Below, in pieces: positions 1 to 6,502 of a stretch of DNA of 6,590 bases (the first letter of the stretch is position 1; each line of letters starts with the position of its first letter). A program made the position numbers and the translations under genes. The stretch is from JBEBBU01 sp041158225 (lineage in GTDB: Bacteria; Pseudomonadota; Gammaproteobacteria; Methylococcales; Methylococcaceae): the NCBI GenBank assembly GCA_041158225.1, contig JBEBBU010000178.1:1-6590 (forward strand), written 5' to 3'. The notes under the pieces are model-generated. The model had not been told where the DNA came from, did not search any database, and saw only the letters and a program-made list of their open reading frames with translations.

Positions 1-1443
1 GATGCTGTTACGGGTACTCCAGTCCGCATCCAGCCAGTTAGAATAAAACACCGGAGTTTTATCGGCTGACCGGACAGCGAAGCGGCTGGTTTCAGGCTTA
101 CGTGACATGGCAGAAGCGTCAGCGGCATCAAAGGCCTGTCGGGTGACACCATCACTGAAATAGCCAGCTGTTGCCAGCCGCCCTTTGTTGCCATTGCCCG
201 TGTGACAGGAACCGCAGTCCGGTTGATCATACCAGTCCACACGTTTCTGGAAGCCTTCCGGCCCTGTCTTTGGCTTGTTTGCCTCAGCACCTACCGCCAT
301 CATGTCACCATGACAGTCGGCACAGACCAGCCCCGCTGTAGCATGTCGGTCACGGTAGGTCTGTTCACGATGACCTGAATGACACATCTGGCAGTTCATG
401 TCATCCGGCAGTTTTTTGCCCTTGCTATCAACAACTGGGAACAGCGAGTTGGGGTTGACACCTCTGGCAGAATCCCAGCGCAGCGGGCGCCCAGTGACAT
501 CGCGCAGGATTTTTCCGTGATCACTGGGATCCAGCTGTAACTGGCCATGGAAAGCGTGCAGTGATTTGGAGAAGTTGGGATAAAACGCATCATCCCCATG
601 CTTCTGTCCGGGGTTGGTATAAACCTGCGATGCAATATCATAATTCATCATGGAACCATGGCAATTGGTACAGGCAGAGGGCGCATCCCCATCTGTTTTG
701 CCAGCATTTTCATGTCCTGCCTGAAAAAGCACCCCGGTCATATTGTCATGATTGTAAACGGCATCATAAAACTCATGAATACCCGTGATATTCAGGAGCG
801 CCGCATATTCCTGATCAAAGATATCCTGACTGGGCATGCCGTTACGATCGACAGCATCAGCAAATCTTGGAGGATGAAACTCCTTGGAGCAGGTTCTTAC
901 AAATGGCGGGCAATGTGAATATTCAGAACTGGAATGATAAGCAGCCTTGTACTGGCTCCAGTCGAGTCTGTCATTCGCTGCAATCTTGCCCTTGGCATGG
1001 CATCCACGGCAGTGAAGATCCTTCGACGAAGTAACTGTAGCATCCACGGAAGCTTTTTTGTCTGATTCAGACCGGCTTTTGGCCTCAACGCGGAACAGGG
1101 GGTAAGGATTAACCCTGCCGCTATCATCAATGTCAGTCACAGGAATATTTCTGGCAGTATGCCAACCAAGACTGGAAAAGTAGGTCGTGAAATCCTGAGC
1201 CTTATTGGCAGCATAAGGCTGATCCCGACCGGGCATATAGCGCCCATGATCATCAGCGTAAGGAACCGGAGGAGGCGTCGAACCTGGGAATGTCCACCAG
1301 GGATTGACTGGATTACCTATCCTGAGACCTTCATCAGGACGAATGGTAAAATCGCCTTCCATACCCCATACCCACCAAGCCATGAGGTAGTAATAATTGA
1401 GACTCTGGTAGCCTGGCAGTTTTTCACTGTCAGCGCGTCCGGT
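1..1443 (-). CDS. Multiheme cytochrome c, heme-bearing C-terminal part, cut off by the window edge and separated from its N-terminus by an in-frame TAG
   Basis: This is a 481-codon open frame, in the same frame as the upstream signal-peptide gene and divided from it only by the TAG at 1446-1444. It has five CXXCH heme c sites: CRGCH (1011-997), CTNCH (672-658), CQMCH (393-379), CADCH (324-310) and CGSCH (216-202). These are residues 517, 630, 723, 746 and 782 if counted from the start at 2559. Several extra histidines could be distal ligands. Its early part is rich in aromatics (YYYLMAWWVWGMEGD), followed by a Pro/Trp-rich stretch. The first ATG after the stop is at 1383 and has no Shine-Dalgarno. 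A protein started there would lack a signal peptide and could not reach the periplasm for heme attachment, so separate expression as a working cytochrome is unlikely. An electron-transfer role is inferred from the heme sites. I do not recognise the subfamily, and further hemes may lie beyond the edge. Confidence 0.8.
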
Positions 1444-1446
1444 CTA
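1444..1446 (-). other. In-frame amber (TAG) codon interrupting the multiheme cytochrome frame
   Basis: The minus-strand codons read GAA ACC TAG ACC GGA CGC GCT. The frames on both sides are identical, so this is a nonsense codon and not a frameshift. The downstream frame stays open for 481 codons. Single changes restoring a sense codon include CAG, TGG, AAG, GAG and TAC/TAT; CAG to TAG is a simple transition. The other five stops visible in the window are TAA or TGA. Possible explanations are a recent nonsense mutation, a sequencing or assembly error, suppression, or amber recoding. The sequence alone does not choose between them. Confidence 0.9.
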
Positions 1447-2559
1447 GGTTTCCCACACATCGGTTTTTCTGATGGTACTCCCCATCAAAGGGGCAGGCAC
1501 CTGAGGATCAGCGCTGACAGGATAGTTCTGACTGGTTGTATTGATTGATCCCGCACCAACAGGATCATCGGGATTACTGGAAGAGCGATAGGTCAGACTG
1601 ACATCATTGCCAGACTGAATGGCAGGCAACCTGCCCTTTCGGATTACCTGTGCATTCAGCGTATTAAATGGGCCATAGCTCATGGGCGCATGGATGCGGG
1701 GCGTAAAGCGGGCATCGGTATTGGCCAGCATGGTGTAGTCAGGAAACGGCAGCACCACCAGATCACCGTCCTTGCCATTCAGTGCACTGGCATCCTGGGG
1801 GGCAGTCTTGACAGACTCTGCGGCTAGAGAGGCGATGGCAGGTGGCGCCACTGGCGGTGATCCCACCAGCACATCCACGCTGTCTTCACAATAGCGCCCT
1901 TTCTTGTCCCTTGCCATGAAGCGGACGCGGTAACTGCTATTGTCGCGATCAAAACTCACGCTGGTTGATTTCGTGTGAGGATGGACAAATCGGTTAAGTT
2001 CCTGCGCATCAGACACATCCTGCCCCATGGAACCACCGGCAAAATCCCAGTCAAGGACCAGCGGCCTAGCAGCATTATCCTTAAGGAGCGTACTTGCCTG
2101 AAAAGTGACTGGCTGATGCGCCTGAACCGAAACGCCACTCTGGGGCGTGGTTATCTGGCAGACCGGTTGTAAACCACAGTCCGTTCCAGGTGCTGCCGCG
2201 ATGGTTTTTGCAAAACTGGCACCTGGGATTCTGACCCTGACCTGACAGAGTTGGGCTTTATCCGCCACATTGAGACTGAAACTGAACTGTCGGCTACTGT
2301 CAGTGCGGGCTGACGCCAGCAGTGTACCGGTATTGCTGACTATCTCAAGAGGCTGATGAGTACCCGCAGCAGTGTAACGTCCTTTGACTGTCAACAGGCT
2401 GGTACTTCCGTTGTAACTCGCGGTTGAAACAATCACGACAGGTTTCACGATGACAGCCTTGCCGACTGCGGCCTGCGCCTGATGCATAACCACCATGACG
2501 GTCATGGCAAATGAAATAGCCAGAAGGCGACACAGCATCCCGCTTCGTAATATTGTCAT
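1444..2559 (-). CDS. Exported Ig/PKD-like N-terminal part of a multiheme cytochrome c, ending at an in-frame TAG
   Basis: This 371-codon frame starts at ATG 2559. A repeated AGGAAC lies upstream, the nearer AGGA ending about 10 nt from the start. Residues 1-30 form a Sec signal peptide: basic start, hydrophobic core (LLAISFAMTVMVV), cleavage probably after AQA at residue 30. Residues about 35-130 look like an all-beta Ig-like domain. Residues about 130-235 resemble a PKD-like fold, with a short LDWDF strand and an alternating segment ending YRVRFMARDKKG. A few cysteines are present but no CXXCH. Alone this would be a secreted beta-domain protein without heme. Because the frame continues past the TAG into five heme sites, it is more plausibly the front half of a surface or periplasmic multiheme cytochrome of more than 850 residues. 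It is transcribed divergently from the di-heme oxidoreductase gene. ATG 2538 is an alternative start that would keep the signal peptide. The exact family is unknown to me. Confidence 0.78.
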   Translation of the reverse strand: MTILRSGMLCRLLAISFAMTVMVVMHQAQAAVGKAVIVKPVVIVSTASYNGSTSLLTVKGRYTAAGTHQPLEIVSNTGTLLASARTDSSRQFSFSLNVADKAQLCQVRVRIPGASFAKTIAAAPGTDCGLQPVCQITTPQSGVSVQAHQPVTFQASTLLKDNAARPLVLDWDFAGGSMGQDVSDAQELNRFVHPHTKSTSVSFDRDNSSYRVRFMARDKKGRYCEDSVDVLVGSPPVAPPAIASLAAESVKTAPQDASALNGKDGDLVVLPFPDYTMLANTDARFTPRIHAPMSYGPFNTLNAQVIRKGRLPAIQSGNDVSLTYRSSSNPDDPVGAGSINTTSQNYPVSADPQVPAPLMGSTIRKTDVWET

Positions 2560-2909
2560 TATTATCTGTTCCTGTTCCTGACGTTAGCGCCAGCCTGATT
2601 AGCCTGAGACGCCCCAAAACCAGCGCCGCCATGAAATTAGCAAAAACCAAGCCATCAACAGGCGCCCTGACGCATCTATCATTCAAATCTACAGATTCAT
2701 CTGGCCAGGCATCAGTCGCGTCATTTGACACACCTACCGCGCCATATAACACAACCCCATGAGAAAAAAGAGGAAATTTCAATTAAGCCATAATTTCACC
2801 TTCAGATTTCTGAGGGCAGGCCGCTAAATAATCCTGTGAAGGACTGGCAACGAATCAGGTGTCGTCCTGCGCAAAACAAGAAAAACACCTACCGCAGGAG
2901 TCATTGAAA
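2560..2909. promoter_or_regulatory. Divergent intergenic region between the two cytochrome genes
   Basis: These 350 bases separate two genes that point away from each other, so both promoters should lie here. I see no convincing protein gene and no strong sigma70 pair. A TTGACA at 2725-2730 is followed by TATAAC at 2745-2750, but the 14-nt spacing is too short for a good promoter. A perfect hexamer repeat (CTGTTC CTGTTC CTG, 2566-2580) supplies two copies of the purine-rich AGGAAC before the leftward gene. A 7-bp stem with an ATTT loop (2799-2816, one G-T pair) and an AT-rich stretch (about 2760-2798) lie in the probable leader of the rightward gene. No T-run follows the stem, so it is not a standard terminator. 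Confidence 0.5.
2857..2900 (+). promoter_or_regulatory. Shine-Dalgarno of the di-heme gene within two interleaved inverted repeats (possible pseudoknot)
   Basis: The SD (AGGAG, 2896-2900) lies 9 nt before ATG 2910 and decides that start. Two perfect complementary pairs overlap it or flank it. AGGTGT (2857-2862) pairs with ACACCT (2885-2890), and TCCTGCG (2865-2871) pairs with CGCAGGA (2893-2899). The arms alternate as 1-2-1'-2', the order of an H-type pseudoknot, and the second stem would hide most of the SD. The middle loop (2872-2884) contains only A, C and one G. The pairing is seen in the sequence; a regulatory role is inference, and 6-7 bp arms can occur by chance. Confidence 0.3.
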
Positions 2910-4247
2910 ATGAAGAGCGCCCGACAGAACCATTCTCCAGTCCTTGCATCCATCCGTGATTTCAATCATGAGGCAACACCCCCCTGCAGCATGAAAGCCA
3001 TTCCACTTGGAGTCCTGGCCATGCTGGGACTGCTGAACGGCACCTGCCATGCTAAAGAGGCACTGACCGGTTATGACGAGCAGACCAATGGAGCTGTCAG
3101 TCAGGAGCGTTACCAGCTTGGTTTTGAACAGTTTAACGATGTGGAAACACCCGCCACAGGCCTTGGCCCGGTGTTCAATGACTCGTCCTGCGTAGCCTGC
3201 CATCATGACACCGCCACTGGCGCCAGCAGTCAGATCAAGGCTGTCCGGGCAGGTATCTGGGACGGCAAGAATTTTATGGATCCGCCAGGAGGCTCACTGA
3301 TTCTGGCCCGCGCTCTTGCCAGGGAAATCAAACCGGTGATACCAGCGAATGCCAATGTGAAAGCCCTGAGAAGCTCGCTGAGCGCGCTGGGGGATGGCTA
3401 TATTGAGGCCGTTGCCGATGAGACCCTGATTGCCATTGCCAACCAGCAACCTGCCCTTTCCAATAAACAGATCCGTGGTGAGTACGTCATGGTCGGCGTG
3501 CTGGAAACATCGGGCGTACAGGAAGTCGGACGTTTTGGCTGGAAATCCCAGCACTCCAGCGTACTGTCCTTCTCTGCCGATGCCTATCGCAATGAAATGG
3601 GCATCACCACTCCGCTGATCCCTGATGAAGCGACCTCCAATGGCAGGTCGGTAGAAAAATATAATGTGATTAATCGTGTGCCTTCTCCCAATGAATCCGG
3701 CAATGATCAGGTCGAACTGCTGGCTGATTTCATCCGCGCCACCAAGGCACCTCCTAGAACACGACCAGTGACGGCCCCCACGCCACTGACAGCAGCCCTG
3801 AAAGCTGGATCTGGCAAAAATGTCCGCCTGCCTGCGCTACCCGCCAGAACCGGCGAAGATATTTTCAACGCTACCGGCTGTAACATCTGCCATGTACCCT
3901 CCATCACCACGGCACCGGCTGGTACCGCTCTGCACGGTGGGACTTATGTCATACCCCCTGCATTAGGCGAAGTTACCTTCCATCCCTATAGTGATTTTCT
4001 GCTACACGATGTCGGCACTGGCGATGGCATCGTCCAGAATGGTCCGCAGTCCACCCGCAACAAGCTACGCACCATGCCACTCTGGGGTCTCGGAAGGCGT
4101 CATTCCTTCATCCATGATGGCAGCGAAACCAGCCTCGAAAAGGCGGTACTGCGTCATAAGGGCGAAGCTGCAGGCGTCACCAAGAACTACCAGAAACTGA
4201 CCGTTCAGGATAAAAAGAGCCTGCTGGACTTCCTTGGCTCCCTGTAA
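2910..4247 (+). CDS. Exported di-heme oxidoreductase, DUF1111 family (cytochrome c peroxidase/MauG-like)
   Basis: This is a 445-residue protein with two heme c sites, CVACH (residues 94-98) and CNICH (324-328). Its C-terminus carries the hallmarks of DUF1111 'thiol oxidoreductase-like' di-heme proteins: LLHDVGTGDG, then RTMPLWGLG, FIHDGSETSLEKAVLRHKGEA, and a final LLDFLGSL. Such proteins are periplasmic and related to bacterial cytochrome c peroxidase and MauG; the physiological substrate is generally unknown. Start 2910 is chosen for its AGGAG. A GTG at 2859 also opens the frame but lacks a good ribosome site. A typical signal peptide begins only at Met28 (ATG 2991, MKAIPLGVLAMLGLL, cleavage near CHA before KEA), so start 2910 gives an unusually long 27-residue n-region, and 2991 remains possible though it lacks a well-placed SD. 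The gene diverges from the multiheme cytochrome and converges on ccmI. It will need the Ccm machinery encoded next door or an equivalent. Confidence 0.92.
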   Translation: MKSARQNHSPVLASIRDFNHEATPPCSMKAIPLGVLAMLGLLNGTCHAKEALTGYDEQTNGAVSQERYQLGFEQFNDVETPATGLGPVFNDSSCVACHHDTATGASSQIKAVRAGIWDGKNFMDPPGGSLILARALAREIKPVIPANANVKALRSSLSALGDGYIEAVADETLIAIANQQPALSNKQIRGEYVMVGVLETSGVQEVGRFGWKSQHSSVLSFSADAYRNEMGITTPLIPDEATSNGRSVEKYNVINRVPSPNESGNDQVELLADFIRATKAPPRTRPVTAPTPLTAALKAGSGKNVRLPALPARTGEDIFNATGCNICHVPSITTAPAGTALHGGTYVIPPALGEVTFHPYSDFLLHDVGTGDGIVQNGPQSTRNKLRTMPLWGLGRRHSFIHDGSETSLEKAVLRHKGEAAGVTKNYQKLTVQDKKSLLDFLGSL

Positions 4248-4250
4248 ACG

Positions 4251-5507
4251 TCAGCCTTTGACTTCATCCCGGATCACAACTTCATAATGCCCGCCAGCCT
4301 TGATTTTCAGCGGCTCACTCAGCCCCTGAAGATCACCCGGGCTGGCCTTGGCCTGACCTGAACGGGAAACCCTGGCGCCAATCACCAGCGGACTGAACGA
4401 GCGGATGTCCATGCCAGGCGCCATAGCCATGGTATCGTCCAGTCTGACGCTGACAGGAAGATCGCCAGCCTTCCTGCGGACGATCGCAAGAGGCATGGGA
4501 GGACCACTGGCAGCACGCGCAAAAATGAACAGGGTATCTTCCGGGCGCATACGGGCCTTCAGACGGTCATCCAGACGCACACTGACCTCAATGCTCAACT
4601 GCGCTACTGGCTTGTCCTGACCGGCCGGTCCGGCTTTCGCCGTCTCATGCGCAGGAACCGGCATGGGTAAACCCTGGATCTTGGCTATATAGGTTTCGAT
4701 GCGGAAATGATCATCGCCATCTACCGGCAACTGCGCCTGTAACTTACGCCATTGCACCACGGCATCAGCGATGCGTTTCTGCTGCACAGCCAGCATGCCG
4801 CTAAGCCAGAGTGCATCCTGATGCCCGGGATGCTGCTGCAGCACTTCTGCAATCAGTGCTTCAGGCTTACCACTCAGATTGCCTTCATGGGCTTCAGCCC
4901 AGGCATCGGCATAGCCAATCCGGATATCCGGATTGGCAGGATCCAGACGCATGGCCTGCTCAAGTGCCGGTAGCGCTTCCTGAAAACGCCCCGTCATCAT
5001 CAGCGATCGGGCCAGTAGCAGCCAGCCATCCAGATCATCAGGCCGGGATGCCAGCTTCGTCCTGAGATCGGCAAGTTGCCGATCCATTTCATGATTGACG
5101 ACCTGTGCCGACTCATCTGCAGACAGTCCGGCATGATAACTGGCAAGATCAGGACGTCCCAGCGATGCATAAAGCCCAACCCCAGTCAGCAGCAGTACCG
5201 GCATACCCCACTGCAGCCAGCGGCTCTGCATCCGGCCTGAAGCGTCAGCATGGTGTATGGGTTGCTGCCGTGACCCTTCCAGAGCGTCCAGAAGCTCACG
5301 TTCCATTTCATCACGCAGACCATCATGCTCATGTTCGGGCGTATGCTCCAGCAACTCATCAATACGCTGCCGGTGCAGGTCGAGATTCAACTGGCCACGA
5401 CTGGTCACCTGCATCTCATTTTGCTTCTTCCGCGTCCTGAGCAGCGGCAGCCACATGAGCAGGCCAAGCAGCACAACCACCAATGCTGCCAGATAGAACT
5501 CCATCAT
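4251..5507 (-). CDS. ccmI: Cytochrome c biogenesis protein CcmI (apocytochrome chaperone with TPR domain)
   Basis: CcmI is an inner-membrane protein that binds apocytochrome c and delivers it to the CcmF/H heme ligation complex. This 418-residue protein shows the family layout: a first membrane helix (about residues 4-23), a cytoplasmic segment with the typical LDLHRQRIDELL and charged coiled-coil-like helices (about 40-78), a second helix (about 98-116), and TPR-like repeats (about 155-265, including GWLLLARSLMMTGRFQEALP). A beta-rich periplasmic C-terminus follows, with the two SVRLDD segments and VIGARVSRSGQA common in CcmI2 domains. ATG 5507 is preferred because AAGGA (5518-5514) lies 6 nt upstream. 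GTG 5510 would add one residue but sits only 3 nt from that site, and ATG 5504 is also possible. The start overlaps the ccmH stop (TGATG), which suggests translational coupling. It is the last gene of the operon seen here, and its stop lies 3 nt from that of the convergent di-heme gene. Confidence 0.93.
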   Translation of the reverse strand: MMEFYLAALVVVLLGLLMWLPLLRTRKKQNEMQVTSRGQLNLDLHRQRIDELLEHTPEHEHDGLRDEMERELLDALEGSRQQPIHHADASGRMQSRWLQWGMPVLLLTGVGLYASLGRPDLASYHAGLSADESAQVVNHEMDRQLADLRTKLASRPDDLDGWLLLARSLMMTGRFQEALPALEQAMRLDPANPDIRIGYADAWAEAHEGNLSGKPEALIAEVLQQHPGHQDALWLSGMLAVQQKRIADAVVQWRKLQAQLPVDGDDHFRIETYIAKIQGLPMPVPAHETAKAGPAGQDKPVAQLSIEVSVRLDDRLKARMRPEDTLFIFARAASGPPMPLAIVRRKAGDLPVSVRLDDTMAMAPGMDIRSFSPLVIGARVSRSGQAKASPGDLQGLSEPLKIKAGGHYEVVIRDEVKG

Positions 5508-5971
5508 CACTGATCCTTGTACTGTTCCCGGAGACGCCTCAGCCGGGCTGTCTCCTCTTCATTCATGAGGCGTTGACCATTGCGGGCGCGTCGCGACCGG
5601 CCAATGCGGTAAAGCACATAGAGGGCTAACACCACCATGACCAGAGGTCCAAACCACAGTAGCAAGGTCATCCCTCTTACTGGTGGACGATACAGGACAA
5701 AATCTCCGTAACGCTCCACCAGAAACTGGCTCGCCTGCTCCCTGGTCTGGCCGGATTCAATAATCCGGTAAACCTCATCCCTGAGATCGCGGGCCAGATC
5801 GGCATCAGAATCGGCCAGCGACTGGTTCTGGCACACCAGACAGCGCAGATCACGCACCAGCTCCTCATAAGCCTGCGCCTTGGCCGGATCGTCAAACGAC
5901 CTGACTTCAACAGCAGCAGCAAACTGCGTGACGGCCAGCCATAGCGGCATCATCCAGAACCAGGGTCTCAT
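5507..5971 (-). CDS. ccmH: Cytochrome c maturation protein CcmH (thiol oxidoreductase subunit)
   Basis: CcmH is a membrane-anchored periplasmic protein that, with CcmG, keeps the CXXCH cysteines of apocytochromes reduced and works with CcmF/CcmI in heme ligation. The 154-residue protein has a signal peptide (about 1-20), the diagnostic LRCLVCQNQSLADSDA motif with redox cysteines C44 and C47, and the conserved helix RDLRDEVYRIIESGQ. It then has FLVERYGDFVLYRPP, one membrane helix (about 101-121) and a basic cytoplasmic tail. Length and motifs fit the short CcmH type, unlike the E. coli CcmH that is fused to a CcmI-like TPR domain. GGAG (5980-5977) lies 5 nt before the ATG. The start overlaps the ccmG stop by 4 nt (ATGA), and the end overlaps the start of ccmI. 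Confidence 0.96.
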   Translation of the reverse strand: MRPWFWMMPLWLAVTQFAAAVEVRSFDDPAKAQAYEELVRDLRCLVCQNQSLADSDADLARDLRDEVYRIIESGQTREQASQFLVERYGDFVLYRPPVRGMTLLLWFGPLVMVVLALYVLYRIGRSRRARNGQRLMNEEETARLRRLREQYKDQ

Positions 5972-6498
5972 GGCGCCTCCGCCTGCAGCTGTCGTATCAG
6001 TGGCAGCAGGGTGCCTTCCAGTACGGACTCGGTGATCGGACCGATCTGCTTGTAGCGGATAACTCCCTTCCTGTCGACGACAAAGGTCTCGGGTACACCA
6101 TAGACACCCAGTTCAATACCCGTCTTGCCTTCGGCATCAAAAACACTATAGCGGTAGGGATTACCCAGACGTGCCAGCCAGTCCATGGCTGCATCGCGCT
6201 CATCCTTGTAATTGAGACCCACGATACTGACCAGCTTGCGACCAGCCAGCGCTACCAGCAGGGCATGCTCCTGCCTGCAGGCCACACACCAGGATGACCA
6301 GACATTAAACAGCGTGACCTCACCCCTGAAATCTTCCTGACTGACCAGACGCTCTGGCGTCTGTACCAGCGGCAGGCTGAAAGCAGGTACAGGTTTACCG
6401 ATCAGGGGAGATGGCACGTTGCGGGGATCAAGCTTCAGGCCAATGGCCAGAAAAAGGCACATCACAAAGAAAATACCCAGCGGTATCATGAAACGCAT
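5968..6498 (-). CDS. ccmG: Thiol:disulfide interchange protein CcmG/DsbE
   Basis: CcmG is a membrane-tethered periplasmic thioredoxin-like protein that passes reducing equivalents (from DsbD/CcdA) to CcmH or directly to apocytochrome c. From the chosen start it has 176 residues: an N-terminal membrane anchor (about 5-21), then a thioredoxin fold. The active site is W70-C-V-A-C74 within NVWSSWCVACRQEH, and the cis-proline loop is YGVPETFVVD (P136), typical of the DsbE/CcmG family. ATG 6498 is preferred: it directly precedes the anchor, lies 4 nt after the ccmF stop, and follows an AGGGGG-type ribosome site. An upstream ATG at 6573 would add 25 non-conserved residues that overlap the ccmF tail, so I reject it. 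The 3' end overlaps ccmH by 4 nt. Confidence 0.95.
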   Translation of the reverse strand: MRFMIPLGIFFVMCLFLAIGLKLDPRNVPSPLIGKPVPAFSLPLVQTPERLVSQEDFRGEVTLFNVWSSWCVACRQEHALLVALAGRKLVSIVGLNYKDERDAAMDWLARLGNPYRYSVFDAEGKTGIELGVYGVPETFVVDRKGVIRYKQIGPITESVLEGTLLPLIRQLQAEAP

Positions 6499-6502
6499 GC
6501 CA

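Noticed and set aside
561..918. Plus-strand frames of 75 and 106 codons in the left part
   Set aside because: They lie antisense to the continuous heme-site frame and have no ribosome site or recognisable product.
1444..1446. A frameshift as the cause of the broken multiheme gene
   Set aside because: The signal-peptide half and the heme half are in exactly the same frame, so a substitution, recoding or base-call error explains the break and an indel does not.
2725..2750. A sigma70 promoter TTGACA/TATAAC for the di-heme gene
   Set aside because: The 14-nt spacing is too short for a normal promoter; it is noted only as a weak candidate.
2553..2762. A 69-codon plus-strand frame in the intergenic region
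   Set aside because: It starts with TTG inside the start of the opposing gene, has no Shine-Dalgarno and no recognisable motif.
2345..2782. A 145-codon minus-strand reading frame
   Set aside because: It overlaps the signal-peptide end of the multiheme gene in another frame, has no signal, domain or ribosome site, and its composition looks like a shadow frame.
2799..2816. An intrinsic terminator
   Set aside because: The 7-bp stem includes a G-T pair and has no T-run on either strand; it is at most a leader hairpin.
5105..5440. A 111-codon plus-strand frame inside ccmI
   Set aside because: It is antisense to a clearly conserved ccmI coding region and shows no independent signal.
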